Assembly: GCA_947631545.1 (NCBI GenBank)
Contig: CANRLS010000007.1
Coordinates: 1-47,878, forward strand
Direction: 5' to 3'
Length of the DNA stretch: 47,878 nt
From: an uncultured Atopobiaceae bacterium
Lineage (GTDB): Bacteria; Actinomycetota; Coriobacteriia; Coriobacteriales; Atopobiaceae
The notes under the pieces were generated by a model. The model was not told the origin of the DNA and made no database searches. It saw only the letters and a program-made list of their open reading frames with translations. Each line of letters opens with the position of its first letter. Within the stretch, counting starts at the first letter, position 1. Positions 35,968 through 44,501 of this stretch are shown here, piece after piece. Made by a program: the position numbers and the translations under genes.

Positions 35968-37074
35968 TTAGGCCGGGACGGTCATCTCGCCGACGAGGGA
36001 GCGGCCCATGGCCTCCTCGACCTCTGCCGGCGAGAGCCCCTTGCCGAAGAGGTACATGAGCTTGGCGATCGCCGCCTCCGCCGTGATGTCCCGCCCCGAG
36101 ATGACGCCCGCCTCGGCGAGCGCGTCGCCCGTGGCGTAGCGCGTCTCGTCGACTCCGCCGTTCGGGCATTGGGTCACATTCACGATGACGAGGCCGCGGC
36201 GCACGGCCGCCGCGAGGGCGCCGACGAGCCGGCTCTTGGTGGGGGCGTTTCCCGCTCCGTAGGTGCGGAGCACGAACGCCTTCGCCCCGGGGCACGCCAG
36301 CTGATGGGTGAGAGAGGCCTCGGTGATCCCCGGATGGAGCGCGATGGTTTCGATGCCCGCGGCCATGTCCGTCTGCGGATGCAGGCGCTGGTTCCCGGCA
36401 GGCCGCCAGAGGCTCTCGCGATCGAAGCGTATGTGCAGGTTCATGGTGCCGAGCAGCGGATAGTTGAAGGATCTGAACGCCCCGAACTCCGTCGACGAGG
36501 CCTTCGTGGAGCGATTGCCGCGCACGAGCGCGCTCCCGAACGAGATGGCCACCTCGCGCACCACAGGGCCGCCGTCGCCATCCTTGGCGGCCGCGATCTG
36601 GAGCGCCGTGATGAGGTTCTCGGTGCCGTCCTCGCGGATCTCGTCGATGGGGAGCTGCGAGCCGGTGAGGATCACCGGCTTGGCGAGGCCTTCGAGCATG
36701 AAGGAGAGCGCCGAGGCGGTGTAGGCCATCGTGTCCGTGCCGTGGAGCACCACGAACCCGTCGAAATCGTCGTAGGAGCCGGCGATGGCGCGGACGATCT
36801 TGGCCCAGTGGGCCGGATCCATGTTCGACGAGTCGATGGGCGCATCGAACCGGGCGTTCACGATGTCGTAGCCGAGCCGCGAGAGCTTGGGGACGTTCTC
36901 GACCAGATGGTCGAAGTCGAAGGGGACGAGCGCCCCCGTCTTGGGATCGCTCACCATGCCGATGGTGCCGCCCGTGTAGATGACGAGAATGCGCGGCACG
37001 CCCGCGGCGGCTCGGCCGGCGGGCGTGCTGGTGGTTTCGAGGTTTCGAGGGATGGGCGCAGCGCTCTGGGCCAC
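35968..37074 (-). CDS. ansA: Type I L-asparaginase
   Basis: A 368-residue enzyme hydrolysing asparagine to aspartate and ammonia. The first active-site threonine is in IYTGGTIGMV and the second in VVLHGTDTMAYTASALSFML, followed by PVILTGSQLP. There is no signal peptide, so it is cytoplasmic. It starts with GTG at 37074 behind ACGGAGG; the upstream open frame is not protein-like. About 28 residues precede the enzymatic core. The membrane-protein gene just upstream (32-base gap) is probably in the same operon. Confidence 0.92.
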   Translation of the reverse strand: MAQSAAPIPRNLETTSTPAGRAAAGVPRILVIYTGGTIGMVSDPKTGALVPFDFDHLVENVPKLSRLGYDIVNARFDAPIDSSNMDPAHWAKIVRAIAGSYDDFDGFVVLHGTDTMAYTASALSFMLEGLAKPVILTGSQLPIDEIREDGTENLITALQIAAAKDGDGGPVVREVAISFGSALVRGNRSTKASSTEFGAFRSFNYPLLGTMNLHIRFDRESLWRPAGNQRLHPQTDMAAGIETIALHPGITEASLTHQLACPGAKAFVLRTYGAGNAPTKSRLVGALAAAVRRGLVIVNVTQCPNGGVDETRYATGDALAEAGVISGRDITAEAAIAKLMYLFGKGLSPAEVEEAMGRSLVGEMTVPA

Positions 37075-37106
37075 GATGCCTCCGTAGGTCGCAGGTGGGA
37101 CCTTCG

Positions 37107-37559
37107 CTAATAGACCATGGGATGGCGCGCTCCCGCGTTCACACGGCCGGTGGAGTACATGAACACGGCCGCGATGACGGAGCTGATGACGCCGATGATG
37201 GCCGGCCACATGGGGTTGGTGGCGCCCGCGGTGCCCATGCAGAGCCCGAAGAAGAACGTGGTCGCGCAGGACGTGATGAAGACCACGATGCCCAGGACGA
37301 ACATGGCTTCGGTGGTGTGCGGGTCGTTGCAGTGGCGAACGCCGACGCAGCCCACGACGAACTGGAAGACGGCCTGGCAGATGCCCAGGATCGACGTGAA
37401 GATGAAGAGGGCGCTCATGGGCGCGATGAAGCCGCCGTAGGCGCCTGCGAGCGAACCGGAGCCGAGGAGCAGGCCGACGATGGAGAGCGTGCAGAGGGCG
37501 AGCGAGAAGAGGATGAGGAGGACCGAAGTGAGCCAAACGGACCTTTGATAGCCAGTCAT
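37107..37559 (-). CDS. Four-helix membrane protein of unknown function
   Basis: A 150-residue, strongly hydrophobic protein with four predicted membrane segments at roughly 10-32, 44-66, 86-108 and 118-138, and a short loop CVGVRHCNDPHTTEA containing cysteines and histidines. I do not recognise the family. AAAGGAA lies just before the ATG at 37559. It precedes ansA on the same strand, so an amino-acid-related or stress role might be guessed, but nothing in the sequence proves it. Confidence 0.75.
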   Translation of the reverse strand: MTGYQRSVWLTSVLLILFSLALCTLSIVGLLLGSGSLAGAYGGFIAPMSALFIFTSILGICQAVFQFVVGCVGVRHCNDPHTTEAMFVLGIVVFITSCATTFFFGLCMGTAGATNPMWPAIIGVISSVIAAVFMYSTGRVNAGARHPMVY

Positions 37560-37863
37560 CGTCGTTCCTTTCTATCGGGGGCGCGCAGGCGATGGGGTCT
37601 CGCCTGCGCGTGCCGTGCGTTCGATGGATTTCATTCCCAAGGCCCGGGCGAGCGAACCGAAGTCGCCCTCCCCGAGCCTGAAGTCCGCAGATGGAAACAC
37701 GCATTCCACAGAAGCGGCGCAAATGCCAAAGGAACCTTGAAGGGAGGCCCTCCACGGGCGCCGAACGCGCTCGCCCATGTGCGGAGAGGCCGCCTTCGCA
37801 CTGGGTACAGGCAGGGTAGCGCACGTTGCAAGCGTCCCATCCGGCCATTCGAACAGGAGTCCC
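37560..37863. other. Divergent spacer between the membrane protein and reductase genes
   Basis: This 304-base region separates two divergent genes and must hold both promoters. The only clear element is the 11-bp inverted repeat at 37583-37611. CAGGAG at 37853-37858 is the reductase ribosome binding site. No confident -35/-10 pair was found for either direction, and no conserved gene remains in it. Confidence 0.6.
37583..37611 (-). promoter_or_regulatory. 11-bp hairpin or operator upstream of the membrane-protein gene
   Basis: CGCGCAGGCGA (37583-37593) and TCGCCTGCGCG (37601-37611) are perfect inverted arms around TGGGGTC. The near edge is 24 bases upstream of the minus-strand ATG at 37559. 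It could be an mRNA hairpin close to the ribosome binding site or a repressor site. Confidence 0.55.
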
Positions 37864-38433
37864 ATGAAAAAGATCCTCATCGCCGTCGGCTCGTTCAGGG
37901 AGAAGTCGCTCAACCGCCAGCTGGCCCGCGAAATCGAGCGGCTCATCGCCGATCGGGCGGAGGTCTCCTACCTCAAGTTCGACGATCTGCCCTTCATGAA
38001 CCAGGATCTGGAGCATGCCGATGGCACGCAGGATCCCGTGGTGGCGCGCGTGCGCGCGGACGTGGCGGCCGCCGACGGGCTCTGGATCGTCTCGCCCGAG
38101 TACAACCGATCCTATCCCGGCCAGGTGAAGACGCTCATCGATTGGCTCTCGCGCCCCGTCATCCCGGGCGACTACAAGACGCCGCTCCCCATCCATGGCA
38201 TGCCCGTGACCGTCTCCGCCGCCGGCGGTGGCTGGAAGGGCCAGAACATGGCCGCGAAGCTCGTGGAGCTGCTGAAGTTCGTGCGCTTCGCCGACCCGAC
38301 GGAGCCGATGTGCCTCATGGGCTACGGCGCCGAGGCCCTGAAGACGAACGTCCTCACCTTAGACGATGAGACCGAGAGACTGCTTTCCAGTCAGGTGGAG
38401 TCCTTCCTTGCGGCCGTAGGCGCGGACGACTAG
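37864..38433 (+). CDS. NADPH-dependent FMN reductase family protein
   Basis: A 189-residue flavodoxin-like protein. The phosphate-binding loop is VGSFREKSLNRQLAREI near the N-terminus, and the family motif SPEYNRSYPGQVKTLIDWL is at about 78-96. Such proteins reduce flavin, quinones or azo compounds with NAD(P)H; the substrate here is not known. The ATG at 37864 has CAGGAG upstream. It stands alone ahead of the TetR-activase pair. Confidence 0.9.
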   Translation: MKKILIAVGSFREKSLNRQLAREIERLIADRAEVSYLKFDDLPFMNQDLEHADGTQDPVVARVRADVAAADGLWIVSPEYNRSYPGQVKTLIDWLSRPVIPGDYKTPLPIHGMPVTVSAAGGGWKGQNMAAKLVELLKFVRFADPTEPMCLMGYGAEALKTNVLTLDDETERLLSSQVESFLAAVGADD

Positions 38434-38580
38434 GGAAGAGCGCCATCGAACGCGGTGCCGCGGCTGCGCGAGATGCGCGCCGGGTGCACCAACCGCAGGG
38501 AAAGCGACACGAACATCTGCAGGAATCATGGGGATGCGGGCGATTCGCCATGATCGCCGAAAACCTCTTTACCTTCTGAA

Positions 38581-38644
38581 CACTGCGTGCAATACTGCGC
38601 GCACTGAGAAGTAGTGCACAGATTGAGCAGTACTGCGCACTGCG
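38581..38644 (+). promoter_or_regulatory. Repeated dyads upstream of the second tetR gene
   Basis: The motif TACTGCGC occurs at 38593-38600 and 38631-38638, each followed by ACTG. GCAGTACTGC (38627-38636) is a perfect 10-bp palindrome, GTGCAC is at 38614-38619, and ACTGCG half-sites occur at 38582 and near 38640. This clustering 40-100 bases before a TetR gene suggests autoregulatory operators. A promoter could not be assigned with confidence in the 38434-38683 spacer. Confidence 0.5.
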
Positions 38645-38683
38645 AGCAAAAGATAGGCACGATCGTTCAGAAGGATGCATGCC

Positions 38684-39418
38684 ATGGCACGTCCAGCGTC
38701 ACTCGAAGCCGATGCCCTCGAGCTGCAGAGACAGCTCCCGGGCGACGGCGCCGCAAGCTCCGATCCCCGCTGCGTCCGTTCCCGGAACGCCCTTCGCGAG
38801 GCGCTGGTGGCCGAGTTCGTCGAGGCGGGCGACCTCTCCCACATCACCGTGACGACGGTCGCCAACCGGGCCGGCCTCACTCGCCGGACCTTCTACTCGC
38901 ACTACAAGGGCATCGACGAGCTCGCCGATGCGGTGGCCCAGGAGACCCTGGACGAGCTCACTGAGCTCGTGGAGCGGCTCTGCTCGAACGACCTCGACGA
39001 GGTGTTCGGCGCCATCGACCGCACCGAGCCGGTGCCCGGTTCGGTGGAGATCCTCTCCTACATGAAGGATCACCAGGGCTACATCACCGCGATCATGGGG
39101 CCCGGCGGAGACCCCCGATTCGCCCAGGAGCTCAAGCAGCGCGCCCACTCCATCGCGGCGGCCCACGCCCTGAAGGGCATGGTGGCCCTCGCGCTCGGCG
39201 GCTTCTTCGACTACTACGTGTCCTTCGCGGTGGGCGCCATCTTCTCGGTCATCGAGCGCTGGGTGGCCGGCGGCATGCGCGAGCCCGTCGAGGCTCTCGC
39301 CCGTCTGCTCTCGCTCCTGGTGTTCGTGCGCCCGGGCGACCTCTACAGCAATTCCTACGACATCGACATCTACGGCTACGGACTCTCGATCATGAAGTCC
39401 ATGAAGGAGAACCGATGA
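38684..39418 (+). CDS. TetR-family regulator of the activase gene
   Basis: A 244-residue regulator with about 35 N-terminal residues before the helix-turn-helix ITVTTVANRAGLTRRTFYSHYKGIDELADAV. The C-terminal half is hydrophobic and probably binds a ligand, perhaps an acyl-CoA or acid, given its partner. The ATG at 38684 is chosen because AAGGA lies eight bases upstream; the ATG at 38675 abuts that site. Its TGA overlaps the ATG of the activase gene, so the two are translationally coupled and surely co-regulated. Confidence 0.9.
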   Translation: MARPASLEADALELQRQLPGDGAASSDPRCVRSRNALREALVAEFVEAGDLSHITVTTVANRAGLTRRTFYSHYKGIDELADAVAQETLDELTELVERLCSNDLDEVFGAIDRTEPVPGSVEILSYMKDHQGYITAIMGPGGDPRFAQELKQRAHSIAAAHALKGMVALALGGFFDYYVSFAVGAIFSVIERWVAGGMREPVEALARLLSLLVFVRPGDLYSNSYDIDIYGYGLSIMKSMKENR

Positions 39419-42400
39419 TGAACGCCACCCCCCAGGCGATCTTCGATCTGGATGCCCGCGCGGGCGGTCTTGGGCCCGTTGAGCTCGTGGAGGACGGCGC
39501 GGAGCTGCGCCCGGCGGACGCGGCCCAGATCGCCGGCCGCTCGCTCCGCCTCGGCATCGACGTGGGCTCCACCACGGTGAAGCTCGCCGTCATCGACGAG
39601 AGCGGAGCCATCGTCTACGCCAACTACCAGCGCCACCACACCGATATCCGCGCCACCGCCAAGGAGCTCTTCGCCAAGGCGCGCGAGGCGCTCGGCGAGG
39701 TCCCCATGCGGGTCTCCATCACCGGCTCGGGCGGCCTTCTGCTCTCGCAGTGGCTCGGCCTCGAGTTCGTGCAGGAGGTCATCGCCTCCAAGCGCGCGGT
39801 GGAGGCGCTCATCCCCCAGACCGACGTGGCCATCGAGCTCGGCGGCGAGGACGCCAAGATCATCTACTTCGACAACGGCATCGAGCAGCGCATGAACGGC
39901 ACCTGCGCCGGCGGTACGGGCGCCTTCATCGACCAGATGGCCTCGCTTCTGCATACCGATGCCTCCGGGCTCGACGAGCTGGCCAAGGGCGCCACCCACA
40001 TCTATCCCATCGCGAGCCGCTGCGGCGTCTTCGCCAAGTCCGACGTGCAGCCCCTTCTGAACGAGGGCGCCGCCCAGGCCGACATCGCGGCCTCGATCTT
40101 CCAGTCGGTGGCCAACCAGACCGTCTCGGGCCTCGCCTGCGGCCATCCCATACGCGGGCACGTGGCCTTCCTCGGCGGTCCCCTCCAGTACCTGCCGCGC
40201 CTGCGCGAGCGCTTCTACGAGACGCTCGACCTCGACGAGGAGCACCGGATCGTCCCCGAGAACGCCCACCTCTTCGTGGCCCGGGGCGCCGCGCTCGCCG
40301 GCGAGGCAGAGGGCGAGGTCACCTTCGCCGAGGTCATCCGCCGCCTGGAGGCCCTCGGCGACACCCAGGGCTCCGAGGTGGCCAGGCTCGATCCGCTCTT
40401 CGCCACGCCCGAGGACTACGAGGCCTTCACGGCGCGCCATAGCGCCGAGGCCGTGCCCACGGGGAGCCTCGAGGGCTATCGCGGCCGCGTGTTCATCGGC
40501 ATCGATGCCGGCTCCACCACGATGAAGGCGGCCATGGTGGGCGAGGACGGGCAGCTCCTGCGCACCTGGTACGGCAACAACGAGGGCGACGTGCTCGGCA
40601 CGGCGCGCCAGATCATGGACGACTTCTACGACGCGCTCCCCGAGGGCGCGGCCATCGGCCACGTGACCACGACGGGCTACGGCGAGGCGCTCCTCAAGGA
40701 GGCCTTCCGCGCCGATTCCGGCGAGGTCGAGACCGTCGCGCACCTGCGCGGCGCCAAGGCCTTCGTGCCCGAGGTGGAGTTCATCCTCGACATCGGCGGC
40801 CAGGACATGAAGTGCCTGCGCGTGGCCGACGGCGTCATCGAGTCCATCATGCTGAACGAGGCCTGCTCCAGCGGCTGCGGGAGCTTCATCGAGAGCTTCG
40901 CCAACGCCATGGGGCTCTCGGTGGAGGAGTTCGCCGCCGAGGCCGTGTCCGCCGAGCATCCGGTGGACCTGGGCAGCCGCTGCACCGTCTTCATGAACAG
41001 CCGCGTGAAGCAGGCCCAGAAGGAGGGCGCCACGGTGGGAGACATCGCGGCCGGCCTCTCCTACTCCGTGATCAAGAACGCGCTCTTCAAGGTGATCAAG
41101 CTCCGCGACTCCGCCGAGATCGGCAAGGCCGTGGTGGTGCAGGGCGGGACCTTCATGAGCGACGCGACGCTCCGCGCCTTCGAGCTCCTCATCGGGCGCG
41201 ACGCCATCAGGCCCGACATCGCGGGCACCATGGGCGCCTACGGGGCGGCGCTTCTGGCCCGCGACCGCGCGGGCGAAGACGGGATCTCGACCCTCCTCTC
41301 CAAGGACGAGATCGACAGCCTTCAGGTGAAGCCCACCAAGGTCCATTGCGGCCGCTGCTCCAACAACTGCCTCCTCACCATCAACGACTTCGGTGGCGGC
41401 AGGCGCTTCATCACGGGCAACCGCTGCGAGAAGGGGGCCGGCGGCGCGCGCAAGAAGAGCGATGCGCCGAACCTCTTCGCCTTCAAGCACAAGCTCCTGT
41501 GGGATCGGGCGGGCATCGCCCCCGAGGATGCCCCCTATGGGACCGTGGGCATCCCCCGCGCGCTCAACATGTACGAGAACTATCCCTTCTGGCACACCTT
41601 CTTCACCGAGCTTGGCTTCGCGGTGGTGCCGAGCGACCCCTCGACCAAGGCCACCTACGAGGCGGGCATCGAGTCCATGCCCTCCGAGAGCGTGTGCTAC
41701 CCGGCCAAGCTCTCCCACGGCCACATCATGAACCTGCTGGGCAAGAACGTTGACATCATCTGGATGCCCTGCGTGAGGTGGGAGCGCACCGAGGACGAGA
41801 CCGCGGGCAACCATTACAACTGCCCCATCGTCATGAGCTATCCCCAGGCGCTGGGCCTGAACGTGGACGAGCTCAGCCGGCCCGATCGCACGACGGAGTT
41901 CCTGAACCCCTTCATGCCCTACGACAACAAGCGCGAGCTCAAGCGCCGCCTCTACGAGGTGCTCTCGCCGGAGCGCGAGGCCCGCTTCGCCGAGCGCGGC
42001 GAGGAACCGAAGGGCGGCCACATCACCCGCGCCGCCATCGACCGCGCGGTGAACGCCGCCTGGGCCGAGGACGAGGCCTTCAAGAAGACCATGCAGGCCG
42101 CGGGCGACGCCGCCCTCGCCTGGCTCGAGGCCGACGACACGCGCCACGGCATCGTGCTCGCCGGGCGCCCCTACCACACCGATCCCGAGATCAACCACGC
42201 CATCCCCGAGCTCATCAGCGGATTCGGCTTCGCCGTGCTCACCGAGGACTCGGTGGCCCATCACCTGCGGCCCGAGCGGCCCATCCGCGTGGTGGACCAG
42301 TGGATGTACCACTCGAGGCTCTACCGCGCCGCGCGCTTCGTCGCCGGCCGGAACGACCTCGACCTCATCCAGCTGAACTCCTTCGGCTGCGGGCTCGACG

Positions 42401-44127
42401 CCCTCACCACCGACCAGGTTCAGGAGATCCTCGAGGCCTCGGGCAAGATCTACACCGTGCTCAAGATCGACGAGGTGTCGAACCTCGGCGCCGCCCGCAT
42501 CCGCGTGCGCTCGCTCATGGCGGCCCTCGCCGAGAAGCGCGCCGAGCTCGAGGCGGCCCATCCCGGCGAGCCCATTCCCGCCGAGGCCGAGGCCAAGAGC
42601 GCGGCCTTCCCCAAGCCCCGCTTCACCGAGCGCATGCGCGACGAGGGCTACACCATCCTCGTCCCGCAGATGGCGCCCATCCACTTCGACCTCCTGCGAC
42701 CGGTGGTCAAGGCGGCCGGCTACAACATGGTGCTCCTGCCCTCCGTGGACCAGGGGGCCGTGGACGCCGGGCTCAAGTACGTGAACAACGACATCTGCTA
42801 TCCGTCGATCCTGGTGACGGGCCAGATCATGGAGGCCATCGAGAGCGGCAACTACGACCTTTCGAGGACGGCCGTCCTCATCACCCAGACCGGCGGCGGC
42901 TGCAGGGCCACGAACTACATCGCCCTCATCCGCAAGGCCCTCAAGGAGAGCGGCCACCCCGAGATTCCCGTGATCTCGCTCTCGGTGGCCTCGACCCTCG
43001 ACGAGAAGAACCCGGGCTTCTCCATCCTGAAGCCCCGCACCGTCATGGGCGCCGCCTACGCCATCCTCTACGGCGACCTCCTCATGCAGTGCCTCTACCG
43101 CACGCGCCCCTACGAGGAGGTGCCGGGCTCGGCCGACGCCCTCTGCGAGCGGCTCATGGCCGAGGCCCGCGAGCGCATCGCCACCATGAGCCTCAAGCAC
43201 TTCCACCGGCTCTGCCAGCGGACGATCGACGCCTTCGAGATCCTCCCCCTGGTGGACGACCGCTCCAAGCCGCGTGTGGGCGTGGTGGGCGAGATCCTCG
43301 TGAAGTTCCACCCCACGGCCAACAACCAGGTGGTGAAGGTCATCGAGGGCGAGGGCTGCGAGGCCGTGGTGCCCGGGCTTCTGGACTTCTTCCTCTTCGG
43401 CCTCACGAGCCCCATCAACATGAAGGGAGAGCTCGGGAGCAAGGTGACGAGCCGCATCGCCAACCGTGTGGTCATCTGGGCCATCGATATGCTCCGAGGA
43501 CCCATCAACGACATGCTCAAGGAGAGCACGCGCTTCACGCCCTACCCCGAGATCTTCGAGCTCGCGGCCAAGGCCAAGGAGGTGCTCTCGCTCTGCAACA
43601 CGATGGGGGAGGGCTGGCTCCTCACGGCCGAGATGTGCGACCTCATCGAGGAGGGCTGCCCCAACATCATCTGCTGCTCGCCCTTCGCCTGCCTCCCCAA
43701 CCACGTGGTGGGCAAGAGCGTCATCAAGCGACTGCGCCAGATGCACCCAGAGAGCAACATCGTGGCCGTGGACTACGACCCCGGCGCCTCCGAGGTGAAC
43801 CAGCTGAACCGCATCAAGCTCATGATCAGCGTGGCCAAGGAGAACTTCAACGCCGAGCGCGAGGCCGCGGGCGACGGCGTGCTCCGCATCGACGAGGCCG
43901 AGACGATGGATCCCTACGGGCTCGATCGCCTGCTCGGCTTCGCGCCCAAGCCCAAGAGCGCCTCGTTCTTCCTCTCCGACGCGCAGATGCAGATGATCGA
44001 GCGGGCGAAGGCCGAGGCGGCGCTGCGGCAGGAGGCCGAGGCCGCGCTGCGGGCGGAGGCATACGAGGCTCCTCATGTTGAACAATCAACTATATTGCCG
44101 CGAGAAGAAGTATCTGTTTCCAAATGA
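39415..44127 (+). CDS. Giant 2-hydroxyacyl-CoA dehydratase activase-like protein
   Basis: A 1570-residue fusion. Two BadF/BadG-type ATPase domains come first: GIDVGSTTVKLAV (from residue 47) with cluster cysteines C164 and C203, and GIDAGSTTMKAAM (from 362) with C484 and C523. Next is a cysteine-rich patch (CGRCSNNC), a DUF2229-type region around 700-800 (GIPRALNMYENYPFWHTFF), and an HgdB-like part including NNDICYPSILVTGQ and TQTGGGCRATNYI. Related large proteins are known in anaerobes; the substrate is not established. ATG 39415 or 39418 are both possible. GAAGGAGA lies upstream. The last 20 residues come from AT-rich DNA. Confidence 0.88.
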   Translation: MMNATPQAIFDLDARAGGLGPVELVEDGAELRPADAAQIAGRSLRLGIDVGSTTVKLAVIDESGAIVYANYQRHHTDIRATAKELFAKAREALGEVPMRVSITGSGGLLLSQWLGLEFVQEVIASKRAVEALIPQTDVAIELGGEDAKIIYFDNGIEQRMNGTCAGGTGAFIDQMASLLHTDASGLDELAKGATHIYPIASRCGVFAKSDVQPLLNEGAAQADIAASIFQSVANQTVSGLACGHPIRGHVAFLGGPLQYLPRLRERFYETLDLDEEHRIVPENAHLFVARGAALAGEAEGEVTFAEVIRRLEALGDTQGSEVARLDPLFATPEDYEAFTARHSAEAVPTGSLEGYRGRVFIGIDAGSTTMKAAMVGEDGQLLRTWYGNNEGDVLGTARQIMDDFYDALPEGAAIGHVTTTGYGEALLKEAFRADSGEVETVAHLRGAKAFVPEVEFILDIGGQDMKCLRVADGVIESIMLNEACSSGCGSFIESFANAMGLSVEEFAAEAVSAEHPVDLGSRCTVFMNSRVKQAQKEGATVGDIAAGLSYSVIKNALFKVIKLRDSAEIGKAVVVQGGTFMSDATLRAFELLIGRDAIRPDIAGTMGAYGAALLARDRAGEDGISTLLSKDEIDSLQVKPTKVHCGRCSNNCLLTINDFGGGRRFITGNRCEKGAGGARKKSDAPNLFAFKHKLLWDRAGIAPEDAPYGTVGIPRALNMYENYPFWHTFFTELGFAVVPSDPSTKATYEAGIESMPSESVCYPAKLSHGHIMNLLGKNVDIIWMPCVRWERTEDETAGNHYNCPIVMSYPQALGLNVDELSRPDRTTEFLNPFMPYDNKRELKRRLYEVLSPEREARFAERGEEPKGGHITRAAIDRAVNAAWAEDEAFKKTMQAAGDAALAWLEADDTRHGIVLAGRPYHTDPEINHAIPELISGFGFAVLTEDSVAHHLRPERPIRVVDQWMYHSRLYRAARFVAGRNDLDLIQLNSFGCGLDALTTDQVQEILEASGKIYTVLKIDEVSNLGAARIRVRSLMAALAEKRAELEAAHPGEPIPAEAEAKSAAFPKPRFTERMRDEGYTILVPQMAPIHFDLLRPVVKAAGYNMVLLPSVDQGAVDAGLKYVNNDICYPSILVTGQIMEAIESGNYDLSRTAVLITQTGGGCRATNYIALIRKALKESGHPEIPVISLSVASTLDEKNPGFSILKPRTVMGAAYAILYGDLLMQCLYRTRPYEEVPGSADALCERLMAEARERIATMSLKHFHRLCQRTIDAFEILPLVDDRSKPRVGVVGEILVKFHPTANNQVVKVIEGEGCEAVVPGLLDFFLFGLTSPINMKGELGSKVTSRIANRVVIWAIDMLRGPINDMLKESTRFTPYPEIFELAAKAKEVLSLCNTMGEGWLLTAEMCDLIEEGCPNIICCSPFACLPNHVVGKSVIKRLRQMHPESNIVAVDYDPGASEVNQLNRIKLMISVAKENFNAEREAAGDGVLRIDEAETMDPYGLDRLLGFAPKPKSASFFLSDAQMQMIERAKAEAALRQEAEAALRAEAYEAPHVEQSTILPREEVSVSK

Positions 44128-44501
44128 GAACTGGTATTGATGATGAAATGACGTATTGATAGGGTTTACCACAGCAGGGATGGAAGCGATGTACCTGCAA
44201 AGGTAACGGCGAAGAGTCCTCGAAATGACAGGCATCTTGCCTGGTGATGCGCTGAGGATGATGCCCGAGCCGTCGCTTCCCCGCCTGCCGCCCGGTTACG
44301 GGCGCACGCACGGACCAACGCAGGCCGGCCCGCCCCGCGAGGGGACGGGCCGGAGCGGTCTGCTTGGTTTGCCTCCGGGGCCCGGTTGTCCGCGTCACCA
44401 GCTGGCCCCGGAGGTATCTCCCCTCGAAGTCTCTCACATTCCGGCCCGGGCGTGGACCAGCGAGCCGGAATGCCTTCGCGAAGGGTCGAACGGCTCGATC
44501 T
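44128..44501. terminator. Convergent spacer with several perfect hairpins
   Basis: There is no gene in these 374 bases. The first 100 are AT-rich. Then come CAGGCA/TGCCTG (44229-44243); a stem of CCGGCCCG and CCCC closed by a GCGA loop (44325-44353, one bulged A) followed by TCTGCTTGGTTT; an 11-bp perfect stem (44372-44382 with 44404-44414); a 9-bp stem CATTCCGGC/GCCGGAATG (44437-44445 with 44464-44472); and the 12-bp palindrome CCTTCGCGAAGG (44473-44484). Termination of both convergent genes is the likely role of at least the first strong stems. Confidence 0.7.

Noticed and set aside
37572-37946. Minus-strand frame of 124 residues across the divergent spacer and the reductase start
   Set aside because: It overlaps a confident gene, has no ribosome binding site and no family features.
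39376-44085. A 1569-residue open frame antisense to the activase gene
   Set aside because: Same GC-bias effect; repetitive His/Glu/Leu/Gly composition, no ribosome binding site or motif.
44078-44089. TTGAACAATCAA as an FNR/CRP-type site
   Set aside because: The half-site spacing is 4 bp rather than 6, and it lies inside the 3' end of a gene, not near a promoter.
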